DNA of 64,000 nucleotides from Olivibacter sp036959255 (GCF_036959255.1 NZ_JAWMTI010000003.1:186001-250000); one strand, 5' to 3'; shown: positions 17,779 through 26,537, numbered from the stretch's first letter. Translations and numbers: made by a program. The notes: generated from the letters alone by a model not told the origin.

Positions 17779-19868
17779 GATTGTAATACCGCTTCTCGTT
17801 TAGTTTTTGTTAGTTTTAAGAATTCTGCAGCCTCCGCAAAATAAGTCTGAGCAAAACTGGCAGAAGGTTCTTCTTTATTGATCTTCAACGCTAATTCTGC
17901 AAAACTGGTTGGCAGAGCAAATTCACCGCTTTCTACGTATTTTGAATCGAAATCATTAATAACTCCGATGTGCGTGCTGCTGTTAATCCCTTTATCCAGC
18001 AACATAGCCTTTGCACTACCAATTAACGTACTATATGCATGATAAATAGCATCCGACCAAGCACCATTATCCAACGATTTTTGAGCCCAGATGAGCTTCT
18101 CTTCTGCATCGAACAATAAAGTAGCAACCAAGTCGATTACTACGCCGGCGCACTCTCCTACACCAATAGCAGTCTTGAAGATCTCTTCATGGCCCCAATC
18201 CACAAATTCTTCTTCGCTTAAAGTAGAAAGATCAGCTAAAGGTTTCAGTAATTGATAGAAATAGTCTTTCCCTTGCCGATCATAATATTGCTGAAACCTT
18301 TCGTTTGTTTCAGTATTCGCTTTATAGTCATTAAGCAGCGTCCTCAAAACGTCTGTTGCACGCTTTGAAGGAGTTTTGATTACCCGCTCGGCAGCTCGGC
18401 CAAGCCCATCCCCTACGGTACCACCACCCAGCATTACCTGAACAGCAGGTACGACCTTCCCCGCTGCCTTCAACGAGCTGCCATGAAACCCTATTTCAGC
18501 GAGCCCGTGTTGTCCACATGAATTCATGCAGCCACTGATTTTAATCTTGATATCTTTATTAAAAACAAACTCAGGATATTCCTCATACACAAGATCTTCT
18601 AACACCTTCGCTAAAGTCATACTATTCGATATCCCTAAATTACAGGTATCCGTGCCCGGGCAAGTTGTGACATCTGCAACTGAATCAAAACCAATCTTAG
18701 CAAAACCTATTTTATTCAATGCATGAAAGAGTGCCGGCAAATGTGCCTCAGGAACATATTTCAACAATAAACCTTGGTTTTGCGTAATCCGAATTTCATC
18801 AGCTACAAGTGGCTGGATCGAGGAGATAAATGTTCTCGCTAAATCTGTCTTTATATCACCAATCAGCACCTTAATATATACGCCATAATACCCCTTCTGT
18901 TTCTGTTCGAATACATTCGTTTTTAACCAATTTTCATATTGAAGGCGCTCATCATCCGTTACATTTTCGAGAACGGAAGCACCTGGAATATTCGGTGTTT
19001 CTACCGCATCTATATTTATCGGCAAGTGTTTACTTTTAGTTGCAACCCTCTCTTCCTCGATTAACCTCAATACCTCTTCCAAACCGATTTTTTGAATAAG
19101 GTATTTCATCCTAGCCTTATTACGGTTATTACGCTCACCGTAACGGTCAAATACACGTATAACAGCTTCAATGAACGGAATCAATTGATCCTCAGGTAAA
19201 AACTCATAGATAAGGTGGGCCAAAATTGGTTGCGCTCCCAAACCACCTCCTATAACAACTTTGAATCCTCGATTACCATTTTCATCAATTTTAGGTATCA
19301 ATCCAACATCATGCGCGTAACTATATGCAGTATCCTTATCACTGGACGAAAAAGCAATTTTAAACTTGCGCCCCATTTCTTGACAGATCGGATTTCTTAG
19401 GAAATAATCGAAAGTAGCATAGGCATATGGAGAAACGTCAAAAGGTTCTTCTGGGTCAATACCAGCTGCAGGAGAAGCAGTGACATTTCGGACGGTATTC
19501 CCGCAAGCTTCGCGAATAGTCACATCATCCACTGCCAATTTAGACCAAAGTTCGGGCGTTCTATCCAAGCTCACATAATGTATTTGTATATCTTGGCGAG
19601 TAGTTAAATGTAAATTACCACTGCCGTATTCATCGGCAATATCCGCTATCCTTAAAAATTGTTTAAAAGTCACTTTACCAAATGGGAGCTTAATGCGTAC
19701 CATTTGTACACCAGGTTGGCGTTGCCCGTATATCCCTCGAGCCAGTCGGAGACTTCTAAACTTTTCATCATGAATAGAACCTTCTCTAAAGGCATGGATT
19801 TTTTTCTCAAGATCTATAATATCTTGCTCCACTACTGGATTTTCTAATTCCGTTCTGAAACTTTGCAT
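17775..19868 (-). CDS. siroheme-dependent sulfite (or nitrite) reductase with C-terminal HEPN domain
   Basis: The 697-residue product has a complete NirA/CysI-type siroheme reductase (about residues 40-510): LTTRQDIQIHYV, ACGNTVRNVTASP, and the [4Fe-4S]/siroheme cysteines Cys403, Cys409, Cys447 and Cys451 (TTCPGTDTC, SGCMNSCGQHG). A helical tail of about 130 residues (565-695, including DAIYHAYSTLIGSAKAMLL) resembles a HEPN domain. The operon context (cobA, siroheme synthase, cysH, cysD, cysN) points to sulfite as substrate. No flavoprotein CysJ is present, so ferredoxin is the likely donor. It is the first gene of the operon. The function of the tail is unknown; it may mediate assembly or regulation. 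Confidence 0.9.
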   Translation of the reverse strand: MQSFRTELENPVVEQDIIDLEKKIHAFREGSIHDEKFRSLRLARGIYGQRQPGVQMVRIKLPFGKVTFKQFLRIADIADEYGSGNLHLTTRQDIQIHYVSLDRTPELWSKLAVDDVTIREACGNTVRNVTASPAAGIDPEEPFDVSPYAYATFDYFLRNPICQEMGRKFKIAFSSSDKDTAYSYAHDVGLIPKIDENGNRGFKVVIGGGLGAQPILAHLIYEFLPEDQLIPFIEAVIRVFDRYGERNNRNKARMKYLIQKIGLEEVLRLIEEERVATKSKHLPINIDAVETPNIPGASVLENVTDDERLQYENWLKTNVFEQKQKGYYGVYIKVLIGDIKTDLARTFISSIQPLVADEIRITQNQGLLLKYVPEAHLPALFHALNKIGFAKIGFDSVADVTTCPGTDTCNLGISNSMTLAKVLEDLVYEEYPEFVFNKDIKIKISGCMNSCGQHGLAEIGFHGSSLKAAGKVVPAVQVMLGGGTVGDGLGRAAERVIKTPSKRATDVLRTLLNDYKANTETNERFQQYYDRQGKDYFYQLLKPLADLSTLSEEEFVDWGHEEIFKTAIGVGECAGVVIDLVATLLFDAEEKLIWAQKSLDNGAWSDAIYHAYSTLIGSAKAMLLDKGINSSTHIGVINDFDSKYVESGEFALPTSFAELALKINKEEPSASFAQTYFAEAAEFLKLTKTKREAVLQS

Positions 19869-20317
19869 CGTTTACCCCTTATTAAATGTTAATGTTAAGC
19901 ACATTTCTAAAATTGCTCAACCTATCGATTGCTAAAAACACAAAAAAAACCAGATAATATTACAAAATCGTTAAGTTAAAAAACCTTACAAAAATGACTT
20001 AATAATATTTCTATTCAGCAAATATATAAAGTATACCGTATTAGTAGTATTAATTTCTAACTTTTTTTTATTTTTTTTACATTTCGGGCACTTATTACAA
20101 GTCCCTTCTTATGCGCGCTTCCTATATTCGAATACCGCCTCTACTAAACTATGCATTTCCAAAAAAGAAACCCAGTGGAGAAAGCCTCAATGTGTTATAC
20201 GATGTTTCTCAAAATATGGACATAAGATTGTATACACCGTATTGACTTTGCATATGCAGTACATTTTATCTAAGTTTGAGCTGTCGAAGCCCGTGCTAGG
20301 GCATCCGATAATATCAA
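19869..20317. promoter_or_regulatory. divergent 449-base spacer upstream of the sulfate operon and the 185-residue membrane protein gene
   Basis: There is no gene in this AT-rich spacer. It must carry the sulfate-operon promoter on the minus strand; a degenerate -7 element (TAGGTTGA, complement of 19917-19924) preceded by TTTG is the best candidate, at low confidence. I recognise no riboswitch fold or Cbl/CysB-like operator. The plus-strand promoter at 20247-20278 is listed separately. Confidence 0.45.
20247..20278 (+). promoter_or_regulatory. Bacteroidota-type promoter (TTTG-N20-TAAGTTTG)
   Basis: TTTG at 20247-20250 and TAAGTTTG at 20271-20278 are perfect matches to the -33 and -7 consensus elements, separated by 20 bases. 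Transcription would start near 20283, about 35 bases before the ATG of the membrane protein gene. Confidence 0.72.
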
Positions 20318-20875
20318 ATGAGACAGATGAAACAAACGAGCTTCATTTTATTGTTAAGCAGTATCTATTTCTTTTTCTATACCGATTTCGTGTCGGCGAG
20401 ACAACGATATAGTTTAGATAATTTTATCATCAAGGAAAATCTGATAAAAAATAACAAATTGGCCATCATCGCTTGCGATTCTTTAGAAGAACCTACAGAT
20501 AAACTAAACGGCACTTTTTTATTCGTTATCAACGGGTTCAAACAACAACTCAATTTTTCGCAGGGAGTAGCCATTTCTCCCCAAGAAATAGACAAATCCT
20601 CTTTTGTATTCCTCAAACATAAAAATGAACACGGCACGCATAGCAAGTTGTATTATGTAATGAAGAACGATGACGGATTAAAACCGATAAAAGTCAATTG
20701 GGTCTTTCTGCTATTGATTCCACTTGCCATTATATTCATTGCAACCATTTATAAACGGCTTATTTTATTAGCAATCATTGCACTTCTTGCTTTTGCCTAT
20801 TTTAATTATAATAAAGGATTGAGTTTTGAGAGCATTTTTGAGACTATATCTGCCGGGATAAAGAGTTTCTTTTGA
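20318..20875 (+). CDS. exported/membrane protein of unknown function
   Basis: I do not recognise a family for this 185-residue protein. It has an N-terminal hydrophobic signal or anchor segment (about residues 7-25) and a polar region of about 100 residues (GTFLFVINGFKQQLNF, FVFLKHKNEHGTHSKLYYVM). Two closely spaced hydrophobic helices follow (about 128-145 and 147-163), and then a short amphipathic tail. The likely topology is a periplasmic domain held by C-terminal membrane helices. The gene stands alone between the sulfate operon and tamL, with its own canonical promoter, and is convergent with tamL. A second ATG at codon 4 is a possible start. Confidence 0.7.
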   Translation: MRQMKQTSFILLLSSIYFFFYTDFVSARQRYSLDNFIIKENLIKNNKLAIIACDSLEEPTDKLNGTFLFVINGFKQQLNFSQGVAISPQEIDKSSFVFLKHKNEHGTHSKLYYVMKNDDGLKPIKVNWVFLLLIPLAIIFIATIYKRLILLAIIALLAFAYFNYNKGLSFESIFETISAGIKSFF

Positions 20876-20982
20876 TACAGCTGTAAATTGTATGCATTAG
20901 TCATTAAGCAATACGATATTTAGCTACCGGAACTTTAGAATTTCAAAGCAGCTAGTCTAAAACACACATTAATAGCTATTAC

Positions 20983-23337
20983 CTAAAAAGGCATTCCAAT
21001 ACCAAAATTATACTGAATAAAGTTATAAGGATCCGGTCCATTGCTTAGCTTATAGTTACGTTTAAATTCACGGCTATTGAATAATTCCGTAATCACCCAT
21101 TGATCTGCTCCTGCAAACTGTGGGTCTTTGACTTTAATTCCTGCATCAAAACGGAAGACAAAATATTGCAGATCGAATCGCAAGCCTGCCCCGGCTCCGA
21201 TCGCCATCTGTCCCAGGAATTTATTAAATTTGAACTCACCGCCGGGATTCTCTACACTTTCCTTCAACCGCCAGATATTACCAATATCTGTAAATGTTGC
21301 CCCCTTCAGCTTCGCCCCTAAAAAGTCATTCAACAACTTAAATCGATACTCAAAATTGCTGAAAATTTTGATTTCTCCAAGCTGATCAAGATTCCGGAGT
21401 CGATTCCGCAAGTCCTCCGTTAATACGGATCGATTGTAATTACCGGGCCCTAAAGTTCGTGCCTGCCAAGCGCGCTGATCATTCATTCCACCACCAAAGA
21501 ATTGCTTTTCAAAAATCAAGAACTCCGAATTATTTCCAAAAGGGACGCCGATACCTGCGTTTATCCGAGCAATAAACTGACGTTCTCCTCCCAAATGTCT
21601 ATACACCCTTAAGTCGACCTCTGTTTTGACATATTGTAAATAGGGAACATTTAATAGTGTATTTTGACCAATATCATTTTTCTTAAAATTAATGATTTTA
21701 CTTAGCAAATTCAGTGTATTTCCACTCAGATCCAAGGCGCCTCGGAAATATAAAAAATCATCATAAGTATTCAAGCGCAACGTATTAAAAGTGTATGTAT
21801 ACTGACTACCAATACCAAAATAGGCTCGATCATTACTTTTGACATAAAGCTCATACCCATTATTTTGTAGGGAATCCTTGAATGCATTATCTAATCGCCC
21901 AAGCCTGTATTCTAAAGATATAGGAGTAACGCTATGCAGTTTATATTTGGTATCGTACCAATTGTAGGATATGGAATTAATGATATAACGGTTGCTATAA
22001 GTATTCAACTGATCGAATATTTGCCAGTTGGTTGAAAAAACCGTATGTGGCATACCATTCTTCCCTATTAAGGGAATACGAAACGGAACGAGTAACCGTG
22101 GGATGGAAAGGTTGGCACCAAATTGTAAGTCGCGATTCCAAATTCGGCTCCATAACGGACCACCGAGTTGTGAATCGAACAGAGCACCAAAACGTGCCTT
22201 AATCTCAAGTTGCTCAGAACCACCGAACAAATTCCGATTGGTGTAGGTATTGCCTATATTGAACCCACTACGACCCGAAGTAAACATATACTCTCCTTCA
22301 ACACGATTAGACATTCGCTTTAGTGGGGTAAGCTCATAATTGATCCTAAGGTGAGTAGAGTCAGTTTTCTTATAGCTAGTTCTAATTCCTCTAAAACTAC
22401 TTAATTCATATAAGCGATCATAAGTTAAATTTTCCTTTTCAACATCAAAAATATCGCCCATTTTGGGATAGATATATCGAGCCAGTGGTTTTGGTCTAAA
22501 ACGACGCGTATGATCTGTTACATGCAAACCACTGGGTAGACTAGCCGTATCCGGTTTGTCTGTACCCAGCTCACCATCACTATTTTTTATTAACACATAG
22601 CTACTGTCAATCTTAAAAACAGTGTGCCCGCTTTTTCCTTCAGGATTATCAATAAAAAGCCTTAAATCAGCCTGGCTATTATTCATATTTGTATCTACTT
22701 CAAAACGGACATATTGACGTAAATAGTCGTAGTAGCCGTTATGTTTCATGAGATTATAAATAGACTCACGCTCTTTCACCAAGGTATCAGCATCAAAGCG
22801 CATACCTGGCCGCAATACCGGAAAACGTGCAATATGTTGCCTATACAATTTTTCTACCTGCGGATCACCTATCTCGTGTTCAATGTAGCGGATTCTAAAA
22901 ACACCTCCCTGTTTCACATCAAAATCAATTTGAGCTCGTTTACGTCTAACTGCGATGTGGCTTTTAACTTCCGCATTGAAATAGCCTTTGGAGGCCAAAA
23001 AGCGCTCTATTTGATTTCGGGAAATCTCAACTAACGAGCTGTCTAATATACTGGGTGGTTCACCAACATTTCTTATCTTATCCGTGCGGTATTTTCCACG
23101 TTTACTATTGGCGAAATTATAAATGAAAAGGTTTATCTTCGAATTAGGCCTAATTTCCCGTTGGATATAGGTAGCAGCTCCCTCCTTAAATTCTTTATTT
23201 ATGCCATTTAACTTTACCTTTGTAACCAATGCCTGATCATCATCCAATAATCTCGTAGATCTACAAGACGAGAAAAACAGTGATGCGAGCACTATGAATA
23301 CAAAAAAATATAAGTAAGATAATTGCGATGCTCTCAA
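20983..23337 (-). CDS. tamL: TamL-type Omp85 (BamA/TamA family) outer membrane lipoprotein
   Basis: The 784-residue protein has a lipoprotein signal ending FFSSC (Cys25). POTRA-like repeats follow (about 35-240, including YLRQYVRFEVD), then a C-terminal Omp85 barrel from about 400, with the family signatures FEKQFFGGGMNDQRAW and GAGLRFDLQYFVFRFDAG and the ending FIQYNFGIGMPF. In Bacteroidota the lipidated TamA homologue is TamL, which works with TamB in outer membrane biogenesis; tamB is not adjacent here. The start codon is TTG at 23335-23337; no ATG is available before an in-frame stop upstream, and a later start would destroy the signal peptide. Its first 10 bases overlap the start of the divergent methyltransferase gene. 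Confidence 0.88.
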   Translation of the reverse strand: MRASQLSYLYFFVFIVLASLFFSSCRSTRLLDDDQALVTKVKLNGINKEFKEGAATYIQREIRPNSKINLFIYNFANSKRGKYRTDKIRNVGEPPSILDSSLVEISRNQIERFLASKGYFNAEVKSHIAVRRKRAQIDFDVKQGGVFRIRYIEHEIGDPQVEKLYRQHIARFPVLRPGMRFDADTLVKERESIYNLMKHNGYYDYLRQYVRFEVDTNMNNSQADLRLFIDNPEGKSGHTVFKIDSSYVLIKNSDGELGTDKPDTASLPSGLHVTDHTRRFRPKPLARYIYPKMGDIFDVEKENLTYDRLYELSSFRGIRTSYKKTDSTHLRINYELTPLKRMSNRVEGEYMFTSGRSGFNIGNTYTNRNLFGGSEQLEIKARFGALFDSQLGGPLWSRIWNRDLQFGANLSIPRLLVPFRIPLIGKNGMPHTVFSTNWQIFDQLNTYSNRYIINSISYNWYDTKYKLHSVTPISLEYRLGRLDNAFKDSLQNNGYELYVKSNDRAYFGIGSQYTYTFNTLRLNTYDDFLYFRGALDLSGNTLNLLSKIINFKKNDIGQNTLLNVPYLQYVKTEVDLRVYRHLGGERQFIARINAGIGVPFGNNSEFLIFEKQFFGGGMNDQRAWQARTLGPGNYNRSVLTEDLRNRLRNLDQLGEIKIFSNFEYRFKLLNDFLGAKLKGATFTDIGNIWRLKESVENPGGEFKFNKFLGQMAIGAGAGLRFDLQYFVFRFDAGIKVKDPQFAGADQWVITELFNSREFKRNYKLSNGPDPYNFIQYNFGIGMPF

Positions 23338-24086
23338 AGTCTCAGCTTCAATTTATAAAATCCTTACATCAAAAAAAGTTCAGAAAAGAACATGGTCTCT
23401 TTATCGTAGAGGGTCTTAAATCCATAACGGATTTTTTTCACTCGGATTATGCAATACATAGTATTTATTGTACTCCAAAAGTAGAGCCAAAGATCGATAT
23501 TTTAAAAAAGAAAATAAAACATTATCCAATATCGGAACGTGATTTGGAGGTAATTAGCACTTTAAAGGCGCCTCAGGGAATATTGGCATTAATAGAAATA
23601 CCGAATGATCCGCCGTTCTATGAAGAAGAATTACGAAACAGGTTCACACTTGTTCTAGATACTATTCAAGATCCCGGCAACCTGGGAACTATAATAAGAA
23701 CGGCAGATTGGTTTGGTATTAAACATATTATCTGTTCAGAAGAAACGGTGGAGTCTTTTAATCCAAAAGTCGTGCAGGCCACTATGGGCTCTTTAGCCCG
23801 CATTTCTATCCGATATACCAACTTGCACGCTTTTCTCAAAGGTATAAAGTTACCTGTATTTGCAGCTGAGCTAAATGGCCAATCAATCTATAAAACTGAT
23901 TTCGGAAAAGAAGGACTGCTAATTTTGGGTAACGAAGGGAATGGAATAATGCCTGGCCTCGTTAACGATAAAACACAACGCATTACGATCCCGCGATTTG
24001 GAAATGCGGAATCACTCAATGTAGCTGTTTCAGCAGCCATATTCTGTTCAGAAATAGGTAAAAAATATAATTTGGATAAAAGTTAA
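23328..24086 (+). CDS. TrmH/SpoU-family RNA 2'-O-methyltransferase
   Basis: The 252-residue protein is a SPOUT-fold methyltransferase with an N-terminal substrate-binding domain (FRKEHGLFIVEGLKSI). The three SpoU motifs are present: LVLDTIQDPGNLGTIIRTADWFG-like motif 1 (from about residue 105), LILGNEGNGI motif 2, and IPRFGNAESLNVAVSAAI motif 3, which form the knotted SAM site. It resembles the rRNA methyltransferases of the RlmB/AviRb/TsnR type; the target nucleotide is unknown. Its ATG lies inside the first codons of the divergent tamL, so its promoter must be inside tamL. tRNA-Cys follows 54 bases downstream on the same strand. Confidence 0.93.
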   Translation: MLSKSQLQFIKSLHQKKFRKEHGLFIVEGLKSITDFFHSDYAIHSIYCTPKVEPKIDILKKKIKHYPISERDLEVISTLKAPQGILALIEIPNDPPFYEEELRNRFTLVLDTIQDPGNLGTIIRTADWFGIKHIICSEETVESFNPKVVQATMGSLARISIRYTNLHAFLKGIKLPVFAAELNGQSIYKTDFGKEGLLILGNEGNGIMPGLVNDKTQRITIPRFGNAESLNVAVSAAIFCSEIGKKYNLDKS

Positions 24087-24140
24087 AAAAAATTAGTAAA
24101 GAAAGATAATTTTACTATTTTTGCAAGCCTAAACGGAAAG

Positions 24141-24211
24141 GGTCGGATGGCCGAGTGGCTAGGCTGAGCTCTGCAAAAGCTCCTACAGCGGTTCGAATCC
24201 GCTTCCGACCT
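24141..24211 (+). tRNA. tRNA-Cys (anticodon GCA)
   Basis: A full cloverleaf can be drawn. The acceptor stem is GGTCGGA with TCCGACC, and the D arm begins GCCGAGTGGCTAGGC. The anticodon stem GAGCT/AGCTC has a 7-base loop CTGCAAA giving anticodon GCA. The T arm is AGCGG-TTCGAAT-CCGCT. The discriminator base is U, as expected for tRNA-Cys. The CCA end is not encoded. Confidence 0.96.
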
Positions 24212-24239
24212 CATTAAAGATTTATTAAAGATAAAAGCC

Positions 24240-24419
24240 ATGGGAGTTACACGCTTAAAAAGAAAAGACAGAAGAAATAAAACTGTATCGCGCTTAGAGG
24301 TACAATTCTTGAAGCTTGGCCGCAATATAGAAGCTGGAAGTAGATCAAAAGAGTCAAAAAGCAGCCAAGTTGTTAAAAACAAAGCTGTTTTAGATAAACT
24401 TGCTGCTGAAAGTAAATAA
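24240..24419 (+). CDS. 59-residue basic conserved-type small protein
   Basis: This small frame, M-G-V-T-R-L-K-R-K-D-R-R-N onwards, encodes 59 residues with many Lys and Arg and ends LDKLAAESK. It starts 28 bases after tRNA-Cys on the same strand and is followed 21 bases later by a strong intrinsic terminator, so the tRNA, the small gene and perhaps the upstream methyltransferase gene form one unit. Its highly basic N-terminus would suit RNA or ribosome binding, but no family is recognised. The bounded position and the terminator directly behind it are the main reasons to accept it as a gene. Confidence 0.7.
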   Translation: MGVTRLKRKDRRNKTVSRLEVQFLKLGRNIEAGSRSKESKSSQVVKNKAVLDKLAAESK

Positions 24420-24440
24420 GAAATTACTAACGAAATTATT

Positions 24441-24471
24441 AAAAAGACCTGAATGCTATTCAGGTCTTTTT
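24441..24471 (+). terminator. intrinsic terminator after the 59-residue protein gene
   Basis: A perfect 14-base inverted repeat (24441-24454 with 24458-24471) has a GCT loop and runs into a T-rich tract on the plus strand. Confidence 0.88.
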
Positions 24472-24487
24472 TCTTTATAAGGCAAAA

Positions 24488-25033
24488 ATGCGCAAATTAT
24501 CAATGGATGAACTGGGGCGTCCCAGTGTGGATGAATTTAAACAATTGGACAAACTACCAGTAACGGTTGTACTGGACAGCGTACGAAGCCTCCATAATGT
24601 CGGGTCCATTTTTAGAACCGCTGACGGCTTTGCTATAGAGCGTATTGTTCTCTGCGGTATTACCGGAATACCTCCTCATCGAGATATAGAAAAAACGGCC
24701 CTGGGAGCTACTCAATCCGTTGCCTGGCAATATGAAAAAAATATTCAAGAAGCGATAACTAACTTAAAGCGGGAAGGAAAGAAAATAATTGCTATTGAAC
24801 AGGCAGAAGGTAGTACGATGCTTCATCAATTTTTTCCTCAAGCGGACGAAAATTATGCACTGATTTTCGGCAATGAGGTCAACGGAGTTTCGGAAGAAGC
24901 GATGAGTTTAATTGATCATTGTATAGAAATCCCTCAATTCGGAACGAAGCACTCTTTTAATATTGTGATTTCGGCGGGAATCGTTCTATGGGATTTTTAT
25001 CGAAAATTAAAACTAAAAAGCGGCGATTCCTAA
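24488..25033 (+). CDS. TrmH-family (SpoU) RNA methyltransferase, short form
   Basis: The 181-residue protein is a second SPOUT-fold methyltransferase, of the short form without an extra N-terminal RNA-binding domain. Motif 1 is VVLDSVRSLHNVGSIFRTADG, shortened here for reference; motif 2 is ALIFGNEVNGVSEEA; and motif 3 is IPQFGTKHSFNIVISAGIV. This form occurs in tRNA 2'-O-methyltransferases such as TrmH and TrmL, and the substrate is likely a tRNA. It starts 17 bases after the terminator that closes the tRNA-Cys unit. Its 3' end carries one arm of the terminator used by the convergent gltB-gltD transcript. Confidence 0.92.
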   Translation: MRKLSMDELGRPSVDEFKQLDKLPVTVVLDSVRSLHNVGSIFRTADGFAIERIVLCGITGIPPHRDIEKTALGATQSVAWQYEKNIQEAITNLKREGKKIIAIEQAEGSTMLHQFFPQADENYALIFGNEVNGVSEEAMSLIDHCIEIPQFGTKHSFNIVISAGIVLWDFYRKLKLKSGDS

Positions 25034-25046
25034 ACGTATCGCCGCT
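25019..25046 (-). terminator. terminator for the gltB-gltD transcript, overlapping the methyltransferase stop codon
   Basis: Nine-base arms (25019-25027 and 25038-25046) enclose a 10-base loop. On the minus strand the stem is followed by CTTTTTAGTTTT, a good U tract. It lies 21 bases beyond the gltD stop codon. The plus-strand side lacks a U tract. Confidence 0.75.
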
Positions 25047-25067
25047 ATAACAAGCAGAAAATTTTTA

Positions 25068-26537
25068 TCAGAACGCGTATGTCACGATTGAATCTTTGCT
25101 TTCAAGTACAGAATGCCCCATGAGAAATTCATCTACCCTTCTAGCGCATTCACGTCCTTCAGAAATTGCCCACACTACCAGTGATTGCCCTCTACGCATA
25201 TCTCCCGCTACAAACACTTTATCTACGGTCGTCTTATAGCTTCCTTCAGTGGCATTTACATTGCCTCTAGCATCAAAAGAAACACCCAATTGTTTTAATA
25301 AACCTTCGTGTTGCGGATGCAAGAATCCCATTGCCAATAAAGCAAGTTCACAAGGTATTTCGCGTTCTGAACCAGGTACTTCCGCAAATTTCACAGGCCT
25401 ACCCAACGTATCAGTTTCCCATTCCAAATCAACTACTAAAACGCCTTTCAAGTTACCATGTTCATCACCTAAAAAGGCTTTGGTATTAACACTCCAGAAG
25501 CGTTCGCAACCCTCTTCATGAGACGTTGTATTTTTAAGAAGCATCGGGTAATTAGGCCAGGGCATAGCCGCTGTTCGCTGAGCAGGTGGTTTTGGCATCA
25601 ATTCAAACTGGGTAACGGTTTTTGCACCATGACGATTGGAGGTACCCACGCAGTCAGATCCTGTATCACCACCACCTATTACCAATACGTTTTTACGGGT
25701 CGCCAAAATTTCCTCTTCCTGATAATCGGATTCACCGACACGTTTGTTTTGCTGTTTTAGAAATTCCATCGCAAAATAAACTCCTTTCAATTCTCTTCCG
25801 GGAATACTCAAATTCCGAGGAATCGTAGAACCACCGGCTAACACGATAGCATCAAAAGCTTTGAGCTCATCAGCCGAAACATCCACACCTACCTCTGCAT
25901 TGCACTTGAAAACAACACCTTCTTGTTTCATAAGCTCGATACGCCTATCAATTACCCATTTATCCAGTTTAAAATCGGGTATGCCATATCGCAATAAACC
26001 ACCTGGTTTGTCGTCCCTTTCAAATACCGTTACCTCATGACCGGCTTTAATAAGTTGTGCTGCAGCAGCTAGGCCAGCAGGGCCAGAGCCAACAACCGCA
26101 ACACTTTTACCCGATTTAATGGCTACGGGTTTTGCCTTAGCAAAACCTTTTTGATAAGCGATTTCCGCAATATGTTTTTCGATCTCCTCAATGGCCACCG
26201 GTGATCGGTTAATCCCTAATACACATGCTGATTCGCAGGGTGCAGGACAAATACGTCCTGTAAATTCGGGGAAATTATTGGTAGAGGATAATATCTCAAA
26301 AGCCTCTTCCCATTTGCCGTCATACACTGCGTCATTAAATTCAGGAATAACATTGCCCAGCGGACAACCTGAATGACAAAACGGGATGCCACAGTTCATA
26401 CAACGTGCGGCTTGTGTATTTAACTCTTCCTCACTGTAAGTGTGAACGAATTCCTTATAATTTTTAAGTCTCTCTTTAGGAGTATCTTTCGTGGGGAGTT
26501 GTCTTTCAAACTCTTTAAACCCTGTTACTTTTCCCAT
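25068..26537 (-). CDS. gltD: glutamate synthase small subunit
   Basis: The 489-residue beta subunit takes electrons from NADPH through FAD and passes them to GltB. The N-terminal cysteine clusters for two [4Fe-4S] centres are CMNCGIPFCHSGCP (from about residue 46) and CPAPCESAC. The FAD-binding Rossmann motif is VVGSGPAGLAAAAQL and the NADPH-binding motif is VIGGGDTGSDC. Its start is 17 bases downstream of gltB on the same strand, so both subunits come from one transcript, which is closed by the hairpin at 25019-25046. Length is normal. Confidence 0.97.
   Translation of the reverse strand: MGKVTGFKEFERQLPTKDTPKERLKNYKEFVHTYSEEELNTQAARCMNCGIPFCHSGCPLGNVIPEFNDAVYDGKWEEAFEILSSTNNFPEFTGRICPAPCESACVLGINRSPVAIEEIEKHIAEIAYQKGFAKAKPVAIKSGKSVAVVGSGPAGLAAAAQLIKAGHEVTVFERDDKPGGLLRYGIPDFKLDKWVIDRRIELMKQEGVVFKCNAEVGVDVSADELKAFDAIVLAGGSTIPRNLSIPGRELKGVYFAMEFLKQQNKRVGESDYQEEEILATRKNVLVIGGGDTGSDCVGTSNRHGAKTVTQFELMPKPPAQRTAAMPWPNYPMLLKNTTSHEEGCERFWSVNTKAFLGDEHGNLKGVLVVDLEWETDTLGRPVKFAEVPGSEREIPCELALLAMGFLHPQHEGLLKQLGVSFDARGNVNATEGSYKTTVDKVFVAGDMRRGQSLVVWAISEGRECARRVDEFLMGHSVLESKDSIVTYAF

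Noticed and set aside
24083..24382. Minus-strand frame of 99 codons
   Set aside because: It runs across tRNA-Cys and opposite the small basic protein gene and has no family features.
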